Part shown: one piece after another, positions 21,553-30,682 of the stretch
How the letters are laid out: each line of letters starts with the position of its first letter
Position numbering within the stretch: position 1 is the first letter of the stretch
Assembly: GCA_013995675.1 (NCBI GenBank)
Contig: VWRR01000014.1
Location: 310,001 to 374,000, forward strand
Source: Cyanidiococcus yangmingshanensis
Lineage: Eukaryota > Rhodophyta > Bangiophyceae > Cyanidiales > Cyanidiaceae
Direction of reading: 5' to 3'
DNA: 64,000 bases
Notes under the pieces: model-generated
What the model saw: only the letters and a program-made list of their open reading frames with translations
What the model was told of the DNA's origin: nothing
Database searches by the model: none
Position numbers and translations under genes: made by a program

Positions 21553-22308
21553 TCACTGGATACTACAGCAAGCATCTTGGCGTTGCGCGTGCCGGTCCCC
21601 TTCGGTTGCTTTCGACGAGGGCTTTGTATGTGTATCCCCTTGGTCACGCGGCGTGTTCATACGCTGCGCCTGTTTTCGTATTTCAGATCCAGCCACACCA
21701 GCCTGGCCACGGTTTGGGCGATCTCTACGTCGAGCCATACCAGCCAAGATCGCTGCATCGAAAACAGCTTTGAGTCCCACTTGCGTCAATGCAGAGCACT
21801 CGAGGTACTGAATCGCGCCAATCTCCGTCGCTAAACGACGACCCATTTCTGCCGTGATCGCCGTCTCTCCTCGTGCCTCGAGCTCCTTCACCACTGGATA
21901 GCTCTCTCGCAAGTCTAACTTTGTTCCGACCAGGACGATCGGCGTCTCCGGGTTTGAAGCGCGCAGGTCAGGTACCCACTTTACAGCGACGTTCTCAAAG
22001 CTCGCTGGAGCTACCAGGGAAAACGCCAGAATAAATACGTCCGCGTTCCAGTAAGATAGCGCTCGGAGACGCTTATAGTCCTCTTGACCTGCCGTATCCC
22101 ACAGCTCGATAGGGACCTCTTTCCCGTTGCAGAGCACGACGGCGCTGTAGTTGTCAAAGATCGTCGGCACATAGTCCGTCGGAAACTGGTTACTCGTGTA
22201 ACTCATCAGCATGCAAGTCTTCCCAACACTCCCGTCCCCAACAACAACGATCTTGATCACGGAGTCATCCGCACCAAACGTCTCCGGAGGTAAGCGTAAA
22301 CCCGCCAT
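21553..22308 (-). CDS. Rho/Rac-family small GTPase
   Basis: The protein has 251 residues and an ATG at 22308. G1 is GDGSVGKT (24-31). The effector loop YVPTIFDNY is diagnostic of the Rho family. G3 is [10 protein letters not shown]4 is GTKLDL, and [20 protein letters not shown] contains G5. The Rho-type insert helix is present ([17 protein letters not shown]). The C-terminal hypervariable region is about 60 residues, longer than in Rac or Rop, basic and Gln-rich. It ends in CCSIQ: a CaaX box CSIQ for prenylation with a preceding Cys that may be palmitoylated. X = Gln favours farnesylation. It should cycle on membranes and act in polarity, cytoskeleton or NADPH-oxidase signalling. An ICMT gene that finishes CaaX processing lies at 62.3 kb. 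Confidence 0.95.
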   Translation of the reverse strand: MAGLRLPPETFGADDSVIKIVVVGDGSVGKTCMLMSYTSNQFPTDYVPTIFDNYSAVVLCNGKEVPIELWDTAGQEDYKRLRALSYWNADVFILAFSLVAPASFENVAVKWVPDLRASNPETPIVLVGTKLDLRESYPVVKELEARGETAITAEMGRRLATEIGAIQYLECSALTQVGLKAVFDAAILAGMARRRDRPNRGQAGVAGSEIRKQAQRMNTPRDQGDTHTKPSSKATEGDRHAQRQDACCSIQ

Positions 22309-23097
22309 AGACTCTGGCTACAAGTGCGAACGAGTCGACAACCACGCAGAGGCGAACATCCATGCGCGGCTGTCGCGCCTCCCGCGCAGATGCGCACGCG
22401 CGAACACGCATCCATGGACACGCACGGCCGCGGATGCTGTTGTTGTTTCTGCTGCTGTTGCACATCCCAAAACGCTTTCCGAACAATACCTACTGAGCAC
22501 AAATCATGAAGCGCTGGTCATATGCGTTGTGCTCGCATGACACAGCCAACTGGGGCGACCGTTTCGCCCTCACTGGATCCATCATCCGCGTTCGAAATCT
22601 ACCAGCGAACTTGCTCCAACATACGCATGGTCGTCCATATCCATTCCGTCAACCGTACGCCAGGATACATCCATCGAACGGAACAGCTGAGCAACCCTGT
22701 ACATCCGTTTTCCCTGAAAGACAGCCGCTTCCGTGTCGAGTCATCGGAGGCACGAGGCATCGCGGGAAACACGCCGCCGCCATGGGCTGTCGTTCAGGGG
22801 CGAGCGATTCATCGGGGTGTCCCTGCTGGCGGCGCCGGTGGAGATCCGTGGCCGCAGGACAGATCGCGATGCGTTTCTCGTTCGACTCGTGGCGAGACGT
22901 CAACGTGTTTCCTTTCGATCAGCGATATTTACGTCGGTGCGCGACGCTGGAGCATTGTACCAGGTGTCGTTTGTACTGGAAAGACGAAGCTGGTCTGAGC
23001 TTGTCTGAGTGAGGTTTCATGGTGTAGAGTCGTACTTGGACTGGGGGTATGACTCACTGAAGCGCACGGTGCGATCGTCGGTATCTAAGCGGAACCT
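22309..23097. promoter_or_regulatory. Divergent intergenic region between the Rho and NT-C2 genes
   Basis: The start codons of two divergent genes are 789 bp apart. A polypyrimidine/CTG-rich patch (about 22437-22462) lies upstream of the Rho gene. Overlapping frames up to 168 codons exist on the plus strand but show no motif and are probably chance. No defined element was identified. Confidence 0.4.
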
Positions 23098-25278
23098 ATG
23101 TTTCGTTCACCTGGTGACTCTTTTCGAAGGGTCTTGCGCTCTCCGGCAAAGGCTGTGGCTCGAATGAGCCGCAAGGCGTCCAAGCATACGGTTTATTTCC
23201 GGATTCATCGACTTGTTCCTGATGAAGAACTGCGTAGTTCCGCGTTAGATCAGCTTGTCGAACGGTCCGCTGCTGGTGAGCGAAAGCAGCGGCCAAGTGG
23301 GTGCGATCTCACTGGTGCAAAACGGGTGCTTGTTCAGCTTGGTCGGGACCGGAGTCGTCCGGCGCTCCAGTCGCCAATATCGACGGACGGGGTCTGGGAA
23401 GAGACCCTCGCCGCCGAAGTGACGCTTTACGAGAACGTCAGCGAGAAGAGCTACGACCCCAAGATCGCTCAAGTGAAGCTTTTCGATGAGCAGCGTGGTC
23501 GCGTTTTGGGTCTCGCTGAAGTCGACATAGCCCAGTTCGCGAAGCCGCCAGCGGGTGATGCAACCTCTCGACACCGTCGAACTCCGAGTCAGAATGCAGG
23601 CGAATGCCTTTTGGAACTGCGGTCGCCTGCGACGGATGCCAAAACCCCGAACAAGCACGGACGTGTCGAGGGAGTGCTCCTGATCAGTATCGGCATCGAC
23701 CATGTGTGCGGCGTTTCGGAGACACCTACCTTGGCGGGGTCTCGGGACAGCGCCAGCCAATGGTCTTCAACCGAGTCTAGTGCGAGTGTGTCGGACTTTG
23801 CGACTGCCCAGCACCGAGACGCAAACGAAAACGGACGAGAAGACAGCATTGTGGCCGCTGCAGGTAGCCAGACTGCGACTCTGGGTGAAGGTGCCGGGTC
23901 GTTGGGTATCTCTGCATCGCGAGGATCCGTGCGCTCTTTTCACCAGTCACCTATCAAACAAGAACAATATGGGACGCGCGACCTTCAGGTACCGGTCAGG
24001 ACATCCCAGAGCGAGACATTCAATGCAGGGGACTCGTCGCGTTCCACTGAGCGCCAGGTATCGAATTCGAAACCGATATCGTCGGCACCGGCGCTTCAGG
24101 GCGGTGGCAGAGGACTCGTGCACGAGCCACCTCAACGAACCCCACTTCTGAATGAGGCGTCGCTCTGGAAACGGGAACGCGATCGCTTCGCCAAACAACT
24201 ACTGCTGCAAGCGGAAACTTTCCAAGAGGAGATTCGAGAGCTTTCCGCCACAAACAGCGCATTACGAGTCCAGTTAGCGGCGCTTTGCCGCGAACGCCAA
24301 GCGCAGCAAATCTTCTCTCACCAGACTGAGAAACCGATGGCGTCGCCGGTGCCCAGTGGTACGCGTGCGACAACGCCGAGCCCAATGAAGGTCGGTTCGA
24401 TGGCCAAAGTACCTGAAGCGTCTGGTGACCAAGACTTGGAGCCGGTGCCTGTTGGATGGGATCGTGAACGACTCGCTCGCGAATGGCAAATTGCACGAGC
24501 CGGTCAGCGAGCAGCTGTGACACAGGCTCATGTCGAGGTTGAGGCAGCTCTCCGGGACGCGGCTGCGAGGGCCATGGCGAGCCTCCGACACTTCACCAGT
24601 TGGCATGATCCAGGCGAAGAGACGCTCTCCAGAAATGATTTGGATCGTACGAATTCTAGTACCAGAGTAGGTTCGCAGTCGGCAGCACTTGCGCAAACGA
24701 CGCCCAGTGAATGTGATGAGCCTGCTTCGCGCATCAAAGCGGAGCAGATTCAGGATCTGGAGCAGCAGCTTATTGCAGCAAAAATGGCGCATGCTCAATC
24801 CGAGGGTCGAATGGAAGAACTTCGTCAGGCTTTGCGGGACGCGCAACGGCGCCTGCTCGTTGAACAGCAGCGGGCAATGGAGCTCGCTCGCGAGCTATCG
24901 CAGTTTCATGATCGGGAGGGCCTTGTTGTATCCACGGAGGATACCAATCAGGGACGAGCTTCTGTAGATCAGTGGAGAAGCCTTACGAATCGGTCTGGGA
25001 GCATGTCTGAAGCCAGATCCTGGAGACGCTTTACACCGCTAGATGCGCTTCGTTCAACGATCTCGGATCCTCGTGCGCAGCAAAACACCCAAGAGGCAGC
25101 CGATAAGGAAGGGCTTGTAACGCGACGTCGCGCTCACTCGGCAACGAATGCTACCGCTGAGAAGACGAGCACTTTGGCCTCGAACCAAGGTCGAGTCTCG
25201 ACCGATCAGTCACGTCCGTGGCGTCTGGGCTGGCGTCGCCACCATCGCCGAAGCAACCACCCGTCAGAGACACCGTAA
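23098..25278 (+). CDS. NT-C2 domain coiled-coil protein (EEIG1/EHBP1/PMI1-like)
   Basis: The protein has 726 residues and an ATG at 23098. Residues about 28-175 match the N-terminal C2 (NT-C2) fold: KHTVYFRIHRLVPDEEL, GAKRVLVQLGRD, VWEETLAAEVTLYEN, QVKLFDEQRGRVLGLAEVDI and AQFAKP. A long disordered Ser/Gln/Arg-rich middle follows. Helical coiled-coil segments lie at about 360-400 (WKRERDRFAKQLLLQAETF) and 550-610 (KAEQIQDLEQQLIAAKMAHA). The tail is basic. NT-C2 proteins link membranes to cytoskeleton or Rab/EHD partners; in plants the PMI1 branch acts in plastid movement. The exact role here is not determinable. The gene is intact, with no frame changes. Confidence 0.75.
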   Translation: MFRSPGDSFRRVLRSPAKAVARMSRKASKHTVYFRIHRLVPDEELRSSALDQLVERSAAGERKQRPSGCDLTGAKRVLVQLGRDRSRPALQSPISTDGVWEETLAAEVTLYENVSEKSYDPKIAQVKLFDEQRGRVLGLAEVDIAQFAKPPAGDATSRHRRTPSQNAGECLLELRSPATDAKTPNKHGRVEGVLLISIGIDHVCGVSETPTLAGSRDSASQWSSTESSASVSDFATAQHRDANENGREDSIVAAAGSQTATLGEGAGSLGISASRGSVRSFHQSPIKQEQYGTRDLQVPVRTSQSETFNAGDSSRSTERQVSNSKPISSAPALQGGGRGLVHEPPQRTPLLNEASLWKRERDRFAKQLLLQAETFQEEIRELSATNSALRVQLAALCRERQAQQIFSHQTEKPMASPVPSGTRATTPSPMKVGSMAKVPEASGDQDLEPVPVGWDRERLAREWQIARAGQRAAVTQAHVEVEAALRDAAARAMASLRHFTSWHDPGEETLSRNDLDRTNSSTRVGSQSAALAQTTPSECDEPASRIKAEQIQDLEQQLIAAKMAHAQSEGRMEELRQALRDAQRRLLVEQQRAMELARELSQFHDREGLVVSTEDTNQGRASVDQWRSLTNRSGSMSEARSWRRFTPLDALRSTISDPRAQQNTQEAADKEGLVTRRRAHSATNATAEKTSTLASNQGRVSTDQSRPWRLGWRRHHRRSNHPSETP

Positions 25279-25939
25279 AGGATGAAACGCCTCTGAGGTA
25301 CCCCCTACCAAAAAGGATTCCCAAAGCTGCAAAAGACCCTGATCTATGACGAACTCCATTCCAGCTTTTGCACCATGACTCGTGGCCGAATCCGTTGGCG
25401 ATATCTGCCTCGCACGGACCAGGCATCAGGTGTCCATGCAGCTGTTGCGAGAGGCGGCAGGGCCCTACGCACGTGCACACGTCCAGCAGCTCGCACCAGC
25501 ACGTAAATCATTACGGGGTTAAACAAGTCTCAATCATGTTTTGTCTAGAACATACAAACTTGAGGCCATGCACGTACACTGCGTCGACAAGTATACCCAC
25601 GCGCTTGCCGCAAGCCCACGAACGAATCCAGCAGCGCGACCAAACATTTACTCCGAACCAAGATACGTCTCATACGAGCGCCCTTTAAATTTTCGAAGAA
25701 AGTCCAACGACTTGGAAATTATCCATTGAAACAGCACTTCACTCATTCCATTCACATCTCGACCACTTTTCTTGCATTTACGGTTGCCAGAAGAGGTCGA
25801 AGAGGCCCATCCCAACGCCCCCGATAGGCACCAGTAGGGGACGTTGGCCACGACGCCCGCCGATCGATTGGTTTTTTGAATCCCCAGCGCGGTCCGCTTC
25901 TCGGCACGAGTTGTTTTCTTGTTCAGCGGTTGCGTGAAC
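25279..25939. other. Intergenic between tandem plus-strand genes
   Basis: This is the 3' flank of the NT-C2 gene and promoter of the next gene. Only short frames; nothing recognised. Confidence 0.5.
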
Positions 25940-27385
25940 ATGTTTTGGTCGCCTTCACCACAGTGGATGAAACTCATAGACTCTTTTGGTAGGCCTATCG
26001 AGCGCATAGGTCGTCAAGAGACGGCTTTGAAGAACAATGAATCGACCGGGAACTCCGAAGTGTTCGTTCGAGGGCGTTCCTCCGAGTCGTTACCGCCAAA
26101 TGCGTCCGGACAAGAACGAACGGTTGACGCGAACATCTCGTTTGAGCAAGTAGAATCAATTGTGTCGGATCTCGAGTCAAAGACAGAAGAATTTGACTGG
26201 TCCAGAATGGAAGCGGTATGGATGTTTCTGGCGGCTCAGTGTGAGAGGCTCTGTCAGGAGACGCTCGCTGCCGAGACGGGGTCTGTCGACAGAGGTTCAG
26301 AGGTGCCTTGGTGTCCGATTCGGAGCGCGATTGAAAGCATCCGGTCAGACTGGGTGCAGTTGAAAGCGTCCGTCGAGGATATCTGCCCAGAGGCAACGAA
26401 GCATTCCAACGAAACGGTGCAGGACCTTGGGCCAGTGTTCACATCGCCGTCGCCTGCTGCGGTCAAGGCGACCGAGCAGAAATTTTCAGGGGACTCGCCA
26501 ACGGAGCTGCGTGTGCTCCAGCGGCAGCGGCAAGCCTTGGTGTTTTATCGAGATACGTTCCTCTCCCATGCGGCCATGATTGTCCGAGCACGTTTACATG
26601 AGCGAGCAGCTCTACGGGTCGCTTTGGAGCGCCGACGTGCGCAAGTCGAGCAGCTACGCGCACGGATCGCTTCTATGCGAGATGCCGACCCATTCGAGAA
26701 GGAGAATCAGTCGATGTTGTTGTCGGCCCCTGATGCGGATGGCTTGGGCCCATTTCCGGATGAAATCGCGAAACCATCGCCGGAAAAAGTTTCCCTGGAG
26801 TACGGTGCCGAGCGTCACGTTTCAGCACCTTGCGCGGAGCAGAAACTTTTGATTTCAGCGCGGGAGTCTCCATCACGAGTGGAGCCCCAGGCAGTGCGTC
26901 CTTCCTCAACACATCCGGTTCATGCGTCGACTGGATCACCGACATTCAGCAATATTGAGCGGTTGGCAAAGGCTGCTTCCCAGTTGGAGATGGAAATCAC
27001 TGCGCTGCGAGACCTCGCTCTGGTCGCACTCGAGCGCTTGCTCCAAAACACGTTACGAGAGACTCGCTCAGGTGGAATCGACTCCATAGCGCTTCCTGAC
27101 GAATCCGATGCTTCCAGTGCACAAGCCTATGTCTTCCGACGCATTCTGTCGATGCTAGCTGGGAATCCCCGGGGAATGCCGCGGTCAGCGTTGCAGACGT
27201 TGATCACTCGCGAAACCAACGATCCGGTCGTGACGCACGAGATTATCGAATGGCTCCAGAATGCCTTATCCTCCAGTATAATGAGCAAACCCATACCGTG
27301 TGCTTATTTTCGGTATCTGAGCAGAATCGCGTCGAGTGTGCTGCATCTCCTTGGCACGCAACAGCCATGGACCCGTCTCTTGTGA
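25940..27385 (+). CDS. Hypothetical helical/coiled-coil protein
   Basis: An in-frame TTG occurs at 25919, but the first ATG is at 25940, giving 481 residues. I do not recognise the family. Residues 60-130 and 175-250 are predominantly helical; ALRVALERRRAQVEQLRARI is a clear coiled coil. A Ser/Pro/Glu-rich linker (about 255-335) leads into a second helical region (ERLAKAASQLEMEITALRDL). The C-terminal roughly 90 residues look globular (VFRRILSMLAGNPRGMPRSA, then VVTHEIIEWLQNAL). Composition, length and lack of interruption over 1.4 kb support a real gene. The pattern would fit a centrosome/kinetochore or Mediator-like subunit, but that is a guess and no name is given. Confidence 0.7.
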   Translation: MFWSPSPQWMKLIDSFGRPIERIGRQETALKNNESTGNSEVFVRGRSSESLPPNASGQERTVDANISFEQVESIVSDLESKTEEFDWSRMEAVWMFLAAQCERLCQETLAAETGSVDRGSEVPWCPIRSAIESIRSDWVQLKASVEDICPEATKHSNETVQDLGPVFTSPSPAAVKATEQKFSGDSPTELRVLQRQRQALVFYRDTFLSHAAMIVRARLHERAALRVALERRRAQVEQLRARIASMRDADPFEKENQSMLLSAPDADGLGPFPDEIAKPSPEKVSLEYGAERHVSAPCAEQKLLISARESPSRVEPQAVRPSSTHPVHASTGSPTFSNIERLAKAASQLEMEITALRDLALVALERLLQNTLRETRSGGIDSIALPDESDASSAQAYVFRRILSMLAGNPRGMPRSALQTLITRETNDPVVTHEIIEWLQNALSSSIMSKPIPCAYFRYLSRIASSVLHLLGTQQPWTRLL

Positions 27386-27890
27386 AACATCTCATTGATT
27401 GAAGTTATGCGCATTCAACGACGAGCGAGTCAGTCTTGGTCTCGTGCGCCTACATGCTGGCTGCTTCGCCAGTAGCGCTACATGCACTTGAACGATTCTC
27501 TAGGCAGATAGATGACCCACTGAGGACGTGTTTGCTGTTCAGTCGATCAGCAGTCCCTCAGTAGCATAGCAAGATTCTCCACGAGCCGTTTTTCGATGAT
27601 GCTGTCGATTGCGGTTGCGGCTAGCGAGAATAACTCACTTTCATGTCAACACAGCGCCCATGGACAGGCTTGGTTCGGTCCCAAACCATATCGGGCGTGT
27701 CTAGCTGCACAAAATCACCCCAGCGTGCGGATCGAGATGTCGCAAGTGGATTGTTGGTATTGGCCAGCGCATTCGGTCAGCAGTGGCCATATCAACCGCA
27801 TCCGGGCCCAGTACCATCATTCCATGGGCACCGGAAAACATCCAATCAAGCGTCGCTCCATCTCGAAGCTTCGGTCCGTCGACGAAGTGT
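27386..27890. other. Convergent intergenic region
   Basis: This lies between the stops of the hypothetical coiled-coil gene (+) and the kinase (-). Overlapping frames extend from the kinase antisense; no separate gene is supported. Confidence 0.5.
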
Positions 27891-29183
27891 TCACTTGCCT
27901 GAATCATGCAAAAATGGATGATGAAGCGCCTCAACGGCTGTCGGGCGGCGCTCCGCCCGGAACTCCAGGAGACGCTGTATCAAGTCAATCGCGTCATCGA
28001 GCGTGCCCTGCACCTGGTCTACGTCCCAGCACTGCGTGATTCGTTTTGAAAGCAAACTCTGACGACCACGAGGCGGCTGGATCCATGCATAGATCGAAGA
28101 GGAGTCGGTCGAGGTCAACCACGAATCATCAGGGCTGCCGACAAGTTCAAAAATTGCCGATAGCGAACGCAGTTCACTCATTGCAGCGCCACAACCGCAG
28201 TCGAAAACCGGCTCACCTGCCTGCCGGAGCAGCAGCTCAAGCAGTACACAGCCGGCCGACCAGATATCACCGGAAGGAAGTCGCCTTGTATCTCCAAAAA
28301 ATACCTCTGGAGGCCGAATAGGCGCGTAAGGCAATGTGGGTGATTCGGCACCGTCGCCAGCCGCGTTCGCACAACACCTTCGCGTCAGAGAGAAATCACA
28401 CAAGAAGAAATGTTCAGGGCCAGGGACAGAACCAGCTTCAAGTGCTGTCCAGAGTGTATCTGGTGGACAACGAACCAAAACGTGATCCAGTCGAACGTCT
28501 CGGTGCACGACGCCGTGAGCATGAAGGTGCGCGAGCGCTTCGAAGAGCGCCTTCCCCACGACTTGAATGAGTCGCAACCAAAGGCGCTCCGAATAAATCG
28601 TCCGTTGAAGCAGAAGAGACTCGAAAGCGAATAGCCCCGCTCCATGATAAGCGCCAAGTCGGGAGCCATTAGTTTCTTGGGGCGATGCCACCTCTGAGCC
28701 GTCGCTCAAGACCCAAGGCAAACAGGCATCGCAGCGAACCAAGTTAGGGTGGGGCGGAATCGACAAAACCAGTTGTCGTTCACGCTCAGCACAGTCTGGA
28801 GGGCCGCTTTGCGGTGACGGCGCTGCCCAACGACGCCAGCGCTCTAGTTCATGACTCGCTGAGAACGGTTGGCGATACAGGCGCTTGATAGCCACGGTTT
28901 CTCCGCTGCGCTTGGCGACGGCTCCCCAGACTGTGCCGTAGCTGCCTTCGCCTAGCGGCGCCAAAAGTTCGTATTCATCAGCGAACTCCAATCGAGTTGC
29001 GTTCGGGCTGGATGATGAAGGTTGCGGTGATGCTCTAAGAGTCGCTGACGCCGCAGCTCCACCGCCCTCGCCCGTCCAGTTGAGTTCGTCGTCTCCCCCT
29101 CGGGAGGAGGCTGCGGTCCCATCGACAGACTCTAAGAGTCTAAAACGCTCCTGATGAACACAATCAACTTCTTCGCCGCTCAT
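27891..29183 (-). CDS. CDK/CMGC-like protein kinase with altered catalytic motifs
   Basis: An in-frame GTG lies at 29198; the first ATG is 29183, giving 430 residues. A disordered leader (1-66) precedes the kinase domain: Gly loop LGEGSYGTVWG (77-87), VAIKR (Lys100), a catalytic loop HRDVRLDH (227-234), DFS at 263-265, the P+1/APE region IRPPEVFFG, and GDIWSAGCVLLELLL. The overall order and the PPEVFFG/DIWSAGC spacing fit CMGC kinases. Three hallmark residues differ: the catalytic-loop Lys is Arg231, the metal-binding Asn is His234, and the DFG Gly is Ser265. VAIK Lys, HRD Asp and DFx Asp remain. It may be weakly active or a pseudokinase scaffold. A cyclin-binding PSTAIRE helix is not recognisable. 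It is divergent from Tab2 with 263 bp between starts. Confidence 0.85.
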   Translation of the reverse strand: MSGEEVDCVHQERFRLLESVDGTAASSRGGDDELNWTGEGGGAAASATLRASPQPSSSSPNATRLEFADEYELLAPLGEGSYGTVWGAVAKRSGETVAIKRLYRQPFSASHELERWRRWAAPSPQSGPPDCAERERQLVLSIPPHPNLVRCDACLPWVLSDGSEVASPQETNGSRLGAYHGAGLFAFESLLLQRTIYSERLWLRLIQVVGKALFEALAHLHAHGVVHRDVRLDHVLVRCPPDTLWTALEAGSVPGPEHFFLCDFSLTRRCCANAAGDGAESPTLPYAPIRPPEVFFGDTRRLPSGDIWSAGCVLLELLLRQAGEPVFDCGCGAAMSELRSLSAIFELVGSPDDSWLTSTDSSSIYAWIQPPRGRQSLLSKRITQCWDVDQVQGTLDDAIDLIQRLLEFRAERRPTAVEALHHPFLHDSGK

Positions 29184-29446
29184 CAAGCACCGTTCCACTG
29201 TCCATCAGAGCTTCTTCAACCCAGCAGTTGCCTAGATAGACAGACGTAACTCAAGCGCCGCAACAAATGAGTCTACCATCCGCCGAGGCACTGAACGCGG
29301 ACGCCAGCCTGAACGACACGCCAGCGTTGCAACGAGTTCTAGACTCAGTTGAAGTTTGGCGTCGCGCTGGGCACCAGAGCTTTTTCCACCGGGTCTCTAA
29401 AGCCTCCTTACCCAAGTGAAGAACATTGTTGGCTTTGCACTCGGTC
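29184..29446. promoter_or_regulatory. Compact divergent promoter between kinase and Tab2
   Basis: Only 263 bp separate the two start codons, so regulatory sites of both genes must be packed here. No specific element was recognised. Confidence 0.45.
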
Positions 29447-30682
29447 ATGTCGTTGAACTTCCTTCTCGGAGTGAGGGAAGTCAGCTGCTTGAGCGCCGGG
29501 TCGAGGCGGCGTCCACAGCATCTCCCCAGCGTGGGTTCGAGAGGACCACGACTGCAGCCCCAGCCACCACGATCACTTCTTCGAGGAAGGACTCTTCGTG
29601 TCGGGGGGCGGCAGCGTTTCAGGCTTGCTGCACTGGCGAAACGTGACGAACGACAACAGGACGACGTTGCAGTGACACCGAGCAGTCTCCTGCCACTGGC
29701 TTCGAATGCTGTCTCTGACATATGGGAGTTAGACTTTTACTCTCGTCCAGTGACTGGCGCGGACGGCAAGCGTTTATGGGAACTCATCGTTTGCGATCGA
29801 AACGGAAGCTTTGTGCACGTCGAGGCTTTTCCCAACAATATGGTCAATTCGAGAGAGCTCCGTCGGGCGTTGGAAGCCCTCATTGCCGAGTCCAGCGTCA
29901 AACCACGAATTGTTCGCTTCTTTCGAGCGCAAATGCGAAACATGATTCAAATAGCCCTGCAGAATCTTTCTGGTGTACAAGCACGACCGAGTCGCCGAAC
30001 CTATGCGCTGTTCCTGACCCTCGCCTTCCGAGAGCGGTACGTCTATCCCCAGATGCCTGGGTACGAGGGTGCTCCTATCGGTGCTGGCGTTCGGGGCCAA
30101 CGCGTCGACGGTGCGCTCTCGGAGAGTATTGGAAGCATGTTAAAAGGTCCGGTGGATCTCAAAGTTCCCAAGCGTTTGCCCGATGAGCTTCAGGGAGATC
30201 GCTTCGCATTCGTCAACGTGCCGATGAAGGATGTGGCCGCGCTATCGGCAACTCCTTTCGGCGAACTTTGTCCGATCTCGCTATCGGAAAAGAGTATGGA
30301 TTTGGAGCTTCAAATGAGGGCCCCTGCAGAGCTGGTTGCGCAACAAGGCGCGGCACTGAACATAGCCGCGCCGGACCCCGATGCCCTTGTCCCGGGAATT
30401 GTGGTCTACAGTCGCAGATCGCTTCCGCTCGCTGCATGGTTCAGTGGAACGGAGCTTGCGTACATTACAGCCGACGATCAACGACGAGAAGTCTATCTGG
30501 AATGTGGACTCGACGTAGCGTATCTGTTTGCCCGCATTCAGCCGAGTTTAGAGACAGAAGCTCGAGCGTTTAACCAGGCCAAGAGGGAGACCCACGGGTT
30601 ACACTTTCTTGCCGTTCAGAGGCATCCAGAAGATGAGAGCGTTGCTGGATTTTGGCTGCTACGCGACGTAGAATACTTGTAG
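29447..30682 (+). CDS. TAB2: Tab2/ATAB2 plastid translation factor (DUF1092)
   Basis: The nearest in-frame start upstream is a TTG at 29426; the ATG at 29447 gives 411 residues. Residues 1-75 are rich in Arg/Ser/Leu/Gln with almost no acidic residues, as in a plastid transit peptide. The Tab2 fold begins at IWELDFYSRPVTGADGKRLW and continues with LIVCDRNGSFVHVEAFPNN, IVRFFRAQMRNMIQIAL and RPSRRTYALFLTLAFRERYV. It ends with the family C-terminus GLHFLAVQRHPEDESVAGFW. Tab2 binds the psaB mRNA leader in green algae, and ATAB2 supports photosystem I and II translation in plants; the family is also in cyanobacteria and red algae. This gene is the best single indicator that the host has a plastid. 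Confidence 0.95.
   Translation: MSLNFLLGVREVSCLSAGSRRRPQHLPSVGSRGPRLQPQPPRSLLRGRTLRVGGRQRFRLAALAKRDERQQDDVAVTPSSLLPLASNAVSDIWELDFYSRPVTGADGKRLWELIVCDRNGSFVHVEAFPNNMVNSRELRRALEALIAESSVKPRIVRFFRAQMRNMIQIALQNLSGVQARPSRRTYALFLTLAFRERYVYPQMPGYEGAPIGAGVRGQRVDGALSESIGSMLKGPVDLKVPKRLPDELQGDRFAFVNVPMKDVAALSATPFGELCPISLSEKSMDLELQMRAPAELVAQQGAALNIAAPDPDALVPGIVVYSRRSLPLAAWFSGTELAYITADDQRREVYLECGLDVAYLFARIQPSLETEARAFNQAKRETHGLHFLAVQRHPEDESVAGFWLLRDVEYL

Noticed and set aside
22506-23012. 168-codon plus-strand ORF upstream of the NT-C2 gene
   Set aside because: No motif, biased composition, and two further overlapping plus frames of similar length; treated as chance.
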